From: a virus
IMG/VR virus record: IMGVR_UViG_3300020391_000009
Span: 1-32,385 of that record
DNA length: 32,385 bases
Strand: one strand, 5' to 3'
Shown here: piece after piece, positions 1 through 5,372 of the stretch
How positions within the stretch are numbered: the stretch's first letter is position 1
How the letters are laid out: each line of letters begins with the position of its first letter
Notes under the pieces: generated by a model
Told to the model about the DNA's origin: nothing
Seen by the model: only the letters and a program-made list of their open reading frames with translations
Databases searched by the model: none
Made by a program: the position numbers and the translations under genes

Positions 1-60
1 AGTCAAATCACAGAAAGCAAAACACCTAAGTCAGGCAGTGGACAACCTTGGAGCAGTTAA
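1..60 (+). CDS. C-terminus of DUF7936-like fibre-linked protein (partial)
   Basis: Only the last 19 codons and the stop are in the window. The encoded tail, ending in SGSGQPWSS, is identical to the end of the complete 109-residue protein at 31703-32032, so this is the truncated second copy (or the same gene seen from the other end of a circular map). The gene lies directly before a DUF6447-like gene, as does its full-length relative. Function is unknown. Family members that I recall sit just after tail-fibre genes in marine phages. Being cut by the window edge, it should not be read as a pseudogene. Confidence 0.75.
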   Translation, partial: SQITESKTPKSGSGQPWSS

Positions 61-62
61 CA

Positions 63-269
63 ATGCAAAACGTAATTCAAATCGATGGCAAAGAGTATCC
101 CACAGAAAGCTTTGACGATACGCAGAAATATATTGTTACGCAAATACGCAATCTACAAGCCAAGCAACTACAGGCAAAAATGGAGTTTGACCAAGTGCAA
201 GTTTCCTTAACAGTCTACACAAATCAATTAATTGCATCGCTTAAGCAAGAGGAGAATAGCAATGAGTAA
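63..269 (+). CDS. Small DUF6447-like phage protein
   Basis: This 68-residue protein starts with a short beta-like segment containing IDGKEYP, followed by one long polar helix (about residues 17-62) rich in Gln and Lys. That layout matches the DUF6447-type proteins that recur near phage fibre genes; the role is unknown. ATG at 63 is chosen over an in-frame TTG at 48, which would lie inside the previous gene. The stop overlaps the start of the next fibre gene by 8 bases, so the two are probably translationally coupled. A paralogue at 32035-32241 differs at about ten residues, mainly in the helix. A helper or chaperone role for the fibre is inference from position only. Confidence 0.75.
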   Translation: MQNVIQIDGKEYPTESFDDTQKYIVTQIRNLQAKQLQAKMEFDQVQVSLTVYTNQLIASLKQEENSNE

Positions 270-1200
270 CGCCCGAAACCTTGCCAATCTTCTAGGCACA
301 AAAACAAAAGTCAAAGATGTGGATGTTGATGGTACAGCGTTAATTCTTGATGCTGATGGGGATACGAGCATAGAAGCAAGTTCTGATGATATTATGGTGT
401 TTGATACGGCTGGGTCGGAGAGATTAAGGCTGGACGGAAGCGGAAATACCTTTGTTTCTAAGACTTCTGCGGCAAGAACAACAGTTGGACATGAACTTCA
501 TGCAGACGGATTTACTAGACATACAGTATCTGGTGACAAAGTTCTTGAAATTGTTAGAACTTCAAGCGATGGAGAAATTTTAGAGTTTTTTAAAGACACA
601 ACTCTAATAGGGCATGTTGGCTCAAGGGGTGGTGCAGACCTTTATGTGGGAAGTGGGGATACAAATTTAAAGTTTGCATCAGGGTCAGATGTTGTCGTCC
701 CTGCTAATACAGACGGAGCAGATAGAGACAATGCTGTTGATTTAGGAAATTCATCATCAAAGTTTAAAGACCTCTATCTATCAGGTGGACTATACGTTGG
801 TGGCACTGGGTCGGCAAATTATCTAACCGATTATGAAATTGGGACATGGACACCAGCATTTACTTCTTCTGGAGCAAGTTTTAGTTATAGTTCTCAATTT
901 GGAACATATGTAAAAGTAGGTGGACTTGTTCAGGTTCAATTTTATTTGTTAGCAACTGCAAGTGGAACAACAAGCAACGCAACAACAATAACAGGCTTGC
1001 CGTTCGCTGTGGCAAATATTAATCCGCTTCATCAGAGTGCTTGTGCTGTTTGGTTTACTGGAACTGTTGACCCAAGACCTTTGTTTAATAATAGTCAATC
1101 AGCAATTACTCTATGGAAAAAGGGAGCAGTATTAATATCTACAGCAGGAGAAGTAAATAATGCTTATTTAGTTGGGTCTGGAACATATAGAGCATCATAA
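262..1200 (+). CDS. Short tail-fibre protein
   Basis: This 312-residue protein is probably a receptor-binding fibre or fibre tip. Residues 1-60 carry the DGDTSIEASSDD module, which also appears around residue 575-600 of the long fibre at 28576-31701. The middle is beta-rich and repetitive (AVDLGNSSSKFKDLYLSGG). The C-terminal part, from YEIGTWTPAF on (about residue 193), resembles the Gly/Ser/Thr-rich trimeric tip domain common in phage fibres. No S74 self-cleavage domain is present, unlike in the long fibre. The ATG at 262 has GGAG 7 bases upstream; an upstream in-frame start at 232 has no such site. The right-hand copy of its first 50 codons begins at 32234. It lacks an N-terminal T7-type virion-anchoring domain, so it may attach to the long fibre. 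Confidence 0.75.
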   Translation: MSNARNLANLLGTKTKVKDVDVDGTALILDADGDTSIEASSDDIMVFDTAGSERLRLDGSGNTFVSKTSAARTTVGHELHADGFTRHTVSGDKVLEIVRTSSDGEILEFFKDTTLIGHVGSRGGADLYVGSGDTNLKFASGSDVVVPANTDGADRDNAVDLGNSSSKFKDLYLSGGLYVGGTGSANYLTDYEIGTWTPAFTSSGASFSYSSQFGTYVKVGGLVQVQFYLLATASGTTSNATTITGLPFAVANINPLHQSACAVWFTGTVDPRPLFNNSQSAITLWKKGAVLISTAGEVNNAYLVGSGTYRAS

Positions 1201-1213
1201 TAGGAGAAAAAAA

Positions 1214-1465
1214 ATGGCAATAACAAAAGAAATAATACAAGACAAAATAGAAGTCGTAGGTGACTTCAGGCACATACAAGTGCGAACCGCCCAAGTAATA
1301 AAAGAGGATGGTGTAGAAATATCACGCTCATTCTCTCGTCATGTTGTAGCACCAGATAGCGACAGTTCTAGTGAGAGTGCTGATGTAAAAGCAATGGTAA
1401 CACAGTTTCACACAGACGCAATCAAGACAGCCTATGCTGAACATTTGAAGAATAGCACACCCTAA
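1214..1465 (+). CDS. Conserved hypothetical protein after fibre gene
   Basis: This is an 83-residue, mostly beta-like protein with the segments DKIEVVGDFRHIQVRTA and VIKEDGVEISRSFSRH, then a Ser/Asp-rich linker and a C-terminal helix. I recall very similar small proteins in marine podoviruses and myoviruses next to fibre genes, without known function. ATG 1214 is preceded by AGGAG at 1202-1206 and is preferred over an in-frame upstream start inside the fibre gene. The stop TAA shares one base with the next ATG. Function is not assigned. Confidence 0.75.
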   Translation: MAITKEIIQDKIEVVGDFRHIQVRTAQVIKEDGVEISRSFSRHVVAPDSDSSSESADVKAMVTQFHTDAIKTAYAEHLKNSTP

Positions 1466-1644
1466 TGACTAAGGCAGATATAAACGCAATACTGATGGAA
1501 CTGAGTGTTCTAAAGAATGATATGTTTCATTTCCGGCAAGACATGGAAAGGAGAGTATCTCGGCTGGAAAGAATAGTGATATCTATTACTGCATTCTATG
1601 TCATCAGTTCTTTCGGTGTTATCTTTAACACCATAGTGTTATGA
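1465..1644 (+). CDS. Small membrane protein, XhlA-like layout
   Basis: A 59-residue protein. Residues 1-36 form a charged amphipathic, coiled-coil-like stretch; residues 37-57 (IVISITAFYVISSFGVIF) form one membrane segment close to the C-terminus. This layout recalls XhlA/hemolysin-type holin accessory proteins, but no sequence family is certain. The start overlaps the previous stop as TAATG, and the gene heads the lysis region, which supports it being real. Its last codons contain two hairpin sequences (1615-1632 and 1646-1666), so the 3' end doubles as a regulatory segment. Confidence 0.6.
   Translation: MTKADINAILMELSVLKNDMFHFRQDMERRVSRLERIVISITAFYVISSFGVIFNTIVL
1615..1632 (+). promoter_or_regulatory. 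Hairpin before the 1633-1667 element
   Basis: GGTGTTA (1615-1621), a 4-base loop, and TAACACC (1626-1632) form a perfect 7-bp stem inside the end of the 59-codon gene. It is followed 13 bases later by a second hairpin around the next start codon. No U-tract follows, so it is not an ordinary intrinsic terminator. It could be an RNA-processing or attenuation element. Confidence 0.45.
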
Positions 1645-1667
1645 AACCTAGAAGGAGCATCTAGGTG
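1633..1667 (+). promoter_or_regulatory. AAACCTAGA element with start-site hairpin
   Basis: Bases 1633-1658 match 28543-28568 at 24 of 26 positions. ACCTAG (1646-1651) and CTAGGT (1661-1666) can pair, leaving AAGGAGCAT in the loop. The Shine-Dalgarno AAGGAG is therefore looped out, and the GTG start at 1665 lies at the foot of the stem. This can be a translational control site, a phage promoter or a processing site; the sequence does not decide which. Confidence 0.55.
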
Positions 1668-2162
1668 TTTGACCCAGTTACAATAACAACGGCACTCAGT
1701 GTAGCCTCTTCAGCGATGGGTCAGATTAAGAAGATGTACGACCACGGAAAAGATTTGTCGGAGATGAGTGGTGCTTTGTCAAAGTGGATGGGAGCTTACG
1801 CTGAAGTAGATGCTCTTGAGAAGGAAGCAAAAAACCCTTCCCTCTTCAGAAAGATAACATCTGGAAAGTCTGTAGAGGAGGTAGCCCTTCAAGCTTTCGA
1901 AGGGCGTCGCAAGTTAGAGCAGGATCGCTATGACCTTAAGATGATGCTGTCTTTTAGGTATGGCAGTGCCAGTTGGAACGAGCTTCTTGAGATGGAAGGA
2001 AAGATCAGAAAACAAGTCAGAGATGAGAAGATTGCTCGGATGAAATTTAAGGAGAAGGTAATCAGTTATGTTGCACTCACTGCCGTCTTGGGTATTGGTC
2101 TTGCTGTTCTCGGTTGGCTTACTTATGGTCTTGTCCTCCTCGACAGAGGTGAACTCGGCTGA
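1665..2162 (+). CDS. Hypothetical protein with C-terminal membrane segment
   Basis: This 165-residue protein is mostly helical and charged, with a long likely coiled coil (residues 40-135). One strong membrane span lies at about residues 133-160 (YVALTAVLGIGLAVLGWLTYGLVLL). I do not recognise a named family with certainty; its place ahead of the holin-like genes suggests a lysis or membrane role. The start is GTG with AAGGAG 8 bases upstream, inside the hairpin element just before it. The last 95 bases overlap the signal-peptide region of the next gene, so the same DNA encodes hydrophobic segments in two frames. Confidence 0.65.
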   Translation: MFDPVTITTALSVASSAMGQIKKMYDHGKDLSEMSGALSKWMGAYAEVDALEKEAKNPSLFRKITSGKSVEEVALQAFEGRRKLEQDRYDLKMMLSFRYGSASWNELLEMEGKIRKQVRDEKIARMKFKEKVISYVALTAVLGIGLAVLGWLTYGLVLLDRGELG

Positions 2163-2448
2163 TCATTACAAAAGGAAAACCTATGATTATAAACTGGATA
2201 CGAAAAGGCTTAACAACGGTGGCCGGACTATTTGTCGGCTTGCCAAAAGGGTCCGAAACAAAAGCCCCGGAAGAAACTTACAAGAATATTTTTGCATCTA
2301 CCAAGGAGCCAACGGTACCACAGACACGATCATCGTTGACAACCCGAACCACTGCCAAAAACAAATCGTCTGCGACTACGACCCAAACAAAGAAAAGAGG
2401 CCGACCATCCAAGAAGTCATCGAAGGCATAAAAAAGGCAATGGAATGA
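2068..2448 (+). CDS. Secreted four-cysteine hypothetical protein
   Basis: This 126-residue protein has an N-terminal hydrophobic stretch (residues 5-25) and a plausible signal-peptidase site after VNSA (about residue 31). The mature part has four cysteines (56, 76, 96, 102), the segment FCIYQGANGTTDTIIV and a C-terminal helix. This fits a small disulfide-bonded periplasmic protein. The start overlaps the preceding gene by 95 bases; a GGAG lies 13 bases upstream. The stop overlaps the next ATG as ATGA, which supports translation through this frame. A second ORF (2183-2431) occupies another frame of the same DNA. A spanin-like role is possible from its position, but there is no lipobox and no family evidence. 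Confidence 0.6.
   Translation: MLHSLPSWVLVLLFSVGLLMVLSSSTEVNSADHYKRKTYDYKLDTKRLNNGGRTICRLAKRVRNKSPGRNLQEYFCIYQGANGTTDTIIVDNPNHCQKQIVCDYDPNKEKRPTIQEVIEGIKKAME
2183..2431 (+). CDS. Embedded Lys/Arg/Thr-rich ORF (uncertain)
   Basis: An 82-codon frame lies entirely inside the 126-codon gene, shifted by +1. It begins MIINWIRKGLTTVAGLFVG (one hydrophobic amphipathic helix), then becomes Thr/Ser/Lys-rich and ends in a basic KKRGRPSKKSSKA tail resembling an AT-hook. AAAGGA lies about 7 bases before the ATG, which is a reasonable ribosome site. Against it: low-complexity composition, and the other frame has a signal peptide, conserved-looking cysteines and an ATGA link to the next gene. It could be an embedded gene, as in Rz/Rz1 pairs, or a chance frame. 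Confidence 0.3.
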   Translation: MIINWIRKGLTTVAGLFVGLPKGSETKAPEETYKNIFASTKEPTVPQTRSSLTTRTTAKNKSSATTTQTKKRGRPSKKSSKA

Positions 2449-2663
2449 CACCGGAGACATTAGATAAATGGAAGATAGTTCCCCGGATAATGCTTTTTGT
2501 TATGACCGGTGTATACATCCGGTGCATTGAATACGCCATAAGTCTTGGTGGAGATATGACCACTCAGCAAGCAAGCTTAATATCGGTTGTCACTGGGGCC
2601 ATGACCGGGTCACTCGCTGTGTTCCTAAATGCCGAGGCAAAAAAAGGAGATACTAAAACATGA
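2445..2663 (+). CDS. Putative holin or holin partner (2 membrane segments)
   Basis: A 72-residue protein with two hydrophobic segments (about residues 13-34 and 44-63) separated by a short polar turn (GGDMTTQQ), and a charged C-terminal tail. This is the topology of small class II holins. I recall similar sequences beginning MTPETLDKWK next to lysis genes in marine phages. It overlaps the genes on both sides by ATGA junctions, so it is translated as part of a coupled lysis cluster. Two holin-like genes in a row suggest a holin/antiholin pair, which is inference. Confidence 0.6.
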   Translation: MTPETLDKWKIVPRIMLFVMTGVYIRCIEYAISLGGDMTTQQASLISVVTGAMTGSLAVFLNAEAKKGDTKT

Positions 2664-3058
2664 GTTTGATCAACACACTAACCGGCCCGGTGCTGGGCAT
2701 ACTAGATAAGTTCGTAGAGGATAAAGATCAGAAAGCTAAACTAGCCCACGAGATTGCCACTATAGCCGATAAACAAGCCCATGAGGTGGCCTTACAACAA
2801 ATAGAGCTAAATAAGATAGAGGCAAAAGGATCGTGGATACAGAGGTCTTGGAGGCCGTTGATTGGCTTAACGTGTGCGGTAGCTTTTATGTGGCACTTTG
2901 TACTCCACCCAGTTGCATTGTTTGTTATAGCAGTTGCCGGACTAGAAGCACCGGAGCTAGTTACTTTCGATATGAACTCACTACTAACTGTCCTCGGTGG
3001 ATTGCTAGGACTTGGTGGCCTCAGAACTTTTGAGAAGTACAAAGGCGTAAGTAAATGA
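2660..3058 (+). CDS. Holin, 3TM GTA-type
   Basis: This 132-residue protein has an N-terminal helix rich in charged residues (1-60). It then has the characteristic WIQRSWRPLIGLTCAVAF segment, a second membrane span (HPVALFVIAVAGL) and a Gly/Leu-rich third segment (SLLTVLGGLLGLGGLRTFEK). This matches the GTA_holin_3TM family (three-span holin first described in gene transfer agents). Holins permeabilise the inner membrane at the end of infection and release the endolysin. ATGA overlaps on both sides link it to the neighbouring lysis genes. The endolysin lies four genes downstream on the same strand. Confidence 0.85.
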   Translation: MSLINTLTGPVLGILDKFVEDKDQKAKLAHEIATIADKQAHEVALQQIELNKIEAKGSWIQRSWRPLIGLTCAVAFMWHFVLHPVALFVIAVAGLEAPELVTFDMNSLLTVLGGLLGLGGLRTFEKYKGVSK

Positions 3059-3336
3059 GAAAGGAACACAAAGATCCTAGAGGTGGGCTGACACAGAAAG
3101 GTCGTGACTACTTCAAAAGAAAGCAGGGATCTAATCTTAAGCCACCGGTCAAGAGTGGATCTTCCGGGAAGAGTGGACAACGCAGAATAAATTTTGCCCA
3201 CCGGTTTAAAGGAGTGAAGGGTCCACTCAAAGACGAGAAAGGTAGACCTACCCGGCTGAAACTAGCGATGTCACGGTGGGGCTTTGGGTCCAAGGAAGCT
3301 ATGAGAAATTTTTCAGAAAGGCATAAAAAAGCATGA
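3055..3336 (+). CDS. DUF6321-like small basic protein
   Basis: A 93-residue, strongly basic protein with KDPRGGLTQKGRDYFKRKQG near the N-terminus, a GSSGKSG linker and DEKGRPTRLKLAMSRWG near the C-terminus. These segments fit the DUF6321 family, found in marine phages and unassigned in function. Start and stop overlap neighbouring genes as ATGA. Its high Lys/Arg content would allow DNA or RNA binding, but that is inference. It is the first of four consecutive small basic proteins between holin and endolysin. Confidence 0.75.
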   Translation: MRKEHKDPRGGLTQKGRDYFKRKQGSNLKPPVKSGSSGKSGQRRINFAHRFKGVKGPLKDEKGRPTRLKLAMSRWGFGSKEAMRNFSERHKKA

Positions 3337-3512
3337 GAAAGTTTGCACCAGTATCTAAAACAAAAAAGGGAGTTCCCACAAAGTATCTGGCCGGGGTAAA
3401 GAATAAGTCTGCACGAGAGAAAGAGATACTTAGAACTCGTAGGCTGTACAAGCAGGGCAAGTTAACACCTCGCATGATGGATCTAATATCAAAGCAAAGG
3501 AGTAAATCATAA
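3333..3512 (+). CDS. Small basic hypothetical protein
   Basis: This 59-residue protein has an unstructured Lys-rich start (MRKFAPVSKTKKGVPTKYL) followed by a charged helix (SAREKEILRTRRLYKQG) and KLTPRMMDLISKQRSKS. No family is known to me. The ATG overlaps the previous TGA (ATGA) and the TAA overlaps the next ATG (TAATG). This makes a coupled gene much more likely than a chance frame. It is probably nucleic-acid-associated by charge, but there is no direct evidence. Confidence 0.65.
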   Translation: MRKFAPVSKTKKGVPTKYLAGVKNKSAREKEILRTRRLYKQGKLTPRMMDLISKQRSKS

Positions 3513-3748
3513 TGTCAGCACCAGAAAAATATCAAAAGATGTTTGGAGCAAAGAGAGCCAATGCCATTTATCGTCGAGGGCTTGGGGCCTTCTATTCGAG
3601 TGGGAGCAAACGAGGGATGTCTGCTCATGCTTGGGCTGTAGCTAGGCTCAAGGCTCATGCAAAAGGTAAGGCCACTGTTAAGAAAGCAGACGGTGATCTG
3701 TTCCGCAAAAAAACATCCATGTCAAAGATAGTAAAGAAGAAAGGATAA
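3512..3748 (+). CDS. Small basic conserved phage protein
   Basis: A 78-residue protein whose core, YRRGLGAFYSSGSKRGMSAHAWAVARL (residues 21-47), resembles a motif I have seen in many uncharacterised marine-phage proteins. It is followed by a Lys-rich tail (KIVKKKG). The start overlaps the preceding stop by one base and GGAG lies about 10 bases upstream. Highly basic; function unknown. Confidence 0.7.
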   Translation: MSAPEKYQKMFGAKRANAIYRRGLGAFYSSGSKRGMSAHAWAVARLKAHAKGKATVKKADGDLFRKKTSMSKIVKKKG

Positions 3749-3751
3749 GCT

Positions 3752-3907
3752 ATGCCATTCAAAAAATATTCTCCCAAACAAAAAAAACTAGCAATGGTTG
3801 CAGAGCCCAGAGATAAGATCACCGGGGCCGACTTCAAGAAACTACGCATGGGAAAGAAGAAGACAAAACCCAGCATGAAAAAGATGATGGAGGTCAAGAG
3901 TGCCTGA
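3752..3907 (+). CDS. Very small Lys-rich conserved protein
   Basis: A 51-residue protein with DKITGADFKKLRMGKKK in its centre (residues 21-37) and a Met/Lys-rich tail. The ITGADFKKLR motif recurs in short uncharacterised phage proteins I recall. AAGGAT lies just upstream of the ATG, and the gene overlaps the endolysin start by 8 bases. That close packing supports translation. No function can be assigned. Confidence 0.65.
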   Translation: MPFKKYSPKQKKLAMVAEPRDKITGADFKKLRMGKKKTKPSMKKMMEVKSA

Positions 3908-4421
3908 GACATTTGAGATAGCAATCAAGGAAGTCCTTCACCACGAAGGGGGCTATATCGACCATCCGGATGATCCCGGAGGGCGAACTGCAAGAGGTAT
4001 AACTCAACGAGTATATGAGAAGTGGTTGGGCCGAGAAGTGACAGAACAGGAGATGCGTGACCTCACAGAAGAGACAGCCATTGCTATTTATAAAAAGAAC
4101 TACTGGGATCGTAACCGGTGCGATATGGTAGAGGATGCAAGTTCTCCTGGTGTTGCCTACTTCCTTCTAGATTTTTGTGTTAATGCCGGGAGACAGGGTG
4201 CCAAGTGTTTACAGAAATCTATCGGAGCAAACCCTGACGGTGTCATCGGGCCTAAGACTATAGCCATACTCAAGAAGATGGACGCTGATTATGTATTGGA
4301 GCAGATGCATATGCACCGGCAAAAGTTCTATGAAAGCCTCAAAACATTTAAAACATTTGGCAGGGGCTGGACCAGACGCAACGATGAAGCATTATCCAAG
4401 GGTAAAAAAATGGCCGGATAG
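3900..4421 (+). CDS. Endolysin, GH108 lysozyme with peptidoglycan-binding domain
   Basis: This 173-residue protein cleaves peptidoglycan at the end of infection. The GH108 catalytic region covers about residues 5-90 and has the HHEGGYIDHPDDPGG signature; Glu16 is the expected catalytic acid. FCVNAGRQGAKCLQKSIG and NPDGVIGPKT (about residues 92-120) match the C-terminal PG_binding_3 domain that usually accompanies it. There is no signal peptide, so release depends on the holins upstream. The start is GTG at 3900 with GGAGG about 9 bases upstream, overlapping the previous gene. The last codons contain the leftward intrinsic terminator. Confidence 0.92.
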   Translation: MPETFEIAIKEVLHHEGGYIDHPDDPGGRTARGITQRVYEKWLGREVTEQEMRDLTEETAIAIYKKNYWDRNRCDMVEDASSPGVAYFLLDFCVNAGRQGAKCLQKSIGANPDGVIGPKTIAILKKMDADYVLEQMHMHRQKFYESLKTFKTFGRGWTRRNDEALSKGKKMAG

Positions 4422-4429
4422 ACCGGCCA
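4404..4429 (-). terminator. Intrinsic terminator of the leftward operon
   Basis: TGGCCGG (4411-4417) and CCGGCCA (4423-4429) form a perfect 7-bp GC-rich stem with a 5-base loop. Seven A residues at 4404-4410 become a U-tract on the minus strand directly after the stem. Leftward transcripts from the LexA-like gene would stop here. The element lies within the last codons of the + strand endolysin gene, so it serves as coding sequence as well. Confidence 0.85.
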
Positions 4430-4456
4430 AGTTTCGAAGGAAGATTGTAATGAAAA

Positions 4457-4711
4457 CTAAGTAACTCTATTAGTACCGTCTAGGTTTCGCAACAGTTTTA
4501 TTTGACGAGGCTTCCGATAATCTCTCTCTATATATCCCCGGTTCTCAAGGGCAGATAGATGATCATGTACTACAGAGTTTGACTTCACATTCATAGCTTT
4601 CTTGATCTCGTGGTAGGACGGCATAGTATAGTTAGCCTCAAAGTGATCAATCAACATTTTTAAAAACTCTAGGTTTCGTGGGGTCGGGGGAAAACTATTC
4701 ATCTTTTGCAT
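4457..4711 (-). CDS. LexA-like winged-helix DNA-binding protein without protease domain
   Basis: This 84-residue protein closely follows the LexA N-terminal domain. It has a TPRNLEFLKMLIDHF first helix, then MPSYHEIKKAMNVKSNSVVHDHLSALENRGYIERD (residues 30-64), as in LexA where PSYREI...KS.SSV.HL..LE..G.I is conserved. The S24 autoproteolytic domain is missing, so it cannot self-cleave by the usual SOS route. It may be a repressor, an anti-repressor or a competitor for host LexA sites. It is the last gene before the leftward terminator and overlaps the ERF gene by 17 bases. Its coding sequence contains two copies of AAACCTAGA (minus strand; 4479-4487 and 4668-4676). Confidence 0.85.
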   Translation of the reverse strand: MQKMNSFPPTPRNLEFLKMLIDHFEANYTMPSYHEIKKAMNVKSNSVVHDHLSALENRGYIERDYRKPRQIKLLRNLDGTNRVT

Positions 4712-5372
4712 TCTCCATTTCTTTAAGTTTCTGTTCTATCTGGTTGAACTGTTCGTTGATGCCGTTGTGTATAAAAGCTTTGTTGTTTTTGATTTGATCA
4801 AGTAACTCAGCGTTTTCTTTTCTAATAAACTCAGCCTCGCTCTTTAAATTAGAACCCTTGTCAATTATATTAAGCAGACCGTTATTAAGTATCATGACTG
4901 CACTTTCCACAGAGTTTGCTTTGCCTTCCTTACCAAGTGTCTTGATCTTTATGCTACTGATCTTTTTGGTCTTTCCAGAAGGATTAACATTTCCTGTGCC
5001 AGCACCTTTACCGTTATCGTCATCCTCGTGAGCAAGGCCCACAATCATAGAGATGCCATAGCGTTTTGCATAGGTAATAGCAGAACCCAGACCCTGCATA
5101 TCTCCTTTCTTATTGATTACCGGCAATCGTGTTTTGAAGGTACCTCCTGTCTCATGCATGAGCAAAGTCTCAACAAACTCACTACCGCCCTGATCTGTGA
5201 CCATAGAGTGAAAGTACGCAAAGCCCTGCTCAGTCAAAGGCTTCCTAATAGTTTCATATACTGTGGCTAAATCAGCGTATTTACCGAATGCTCCCTTCTC
5301 TGATTTAGATGCGTGTTTCAAAACCTTCTGCACTTTGCATAGTGCCTTTATATGATCCAACTTCTCTGTCAT
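4695..5372 (-). CDS. erf: ERF-family single-strand annealing protein
   Basis: This 225-residue recombinase of the ERF superfamily promotes single-strand annealing of phage DNA, for example in circularisation or concatemer formation. Diagnostic segments are KYADLATVYETIRKPL (31-46), DMQGLGSAITYAKRYGI (91-107) and the acidic DDDNG (117-121). The C-terminal third is a charged coiled coil (about 175-222). The start overlaps the upstream exonuclease-like gene by ATGA, so the pair resembles the exonuclease/annealase modules of lambda (exo/bet). Replaces a RecA-dependent step; acts in the cytoplasm. Confidence 0.92.
   Translation of the reverse strand: MTEKLDHIKALCKVQKVLKHASKSEKGAFGKYADLATVYETIRKPLTEQGFAYFHSMVTDQGGSEFVETLLMHETGGTFKTRLPVINKKGDMQGLGSAITYAKRYGISMIVGLAHEDDDNGKGAGTGNVNPSGKTKKISSIKIKTLGKEGKANSVESAVMILNNGLLNIIDKGSNLKSEAEFIRKENAELLDQIKNNKAFIHNGINEQFNQIEQKLKEMENAKDE

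Larger units (their letters stand above)
1..413 (+). repeat. Left copy of end duplication
   Basis: Bases 1-413 align without any gap to 31973-32385. The first 75 or so bases are identical; after that I count by hand about 44 mismatches in total, many at third codon positions. The repeat covers the end of a DUF7936-like gene, a DUF6447-like gene and the first 50 codons of a tail-fibre gene. It is either a tandem cassette duplication or the same locus from two strains at the two ends of a contig. Confidence 0.9.

Noticed and set aside
2728-3201. 157-codon minus-strand frame across the holin gene
   Set aside because: Opposite a clear GTA-type holin with coupled neighbours; no supporting start site or family.
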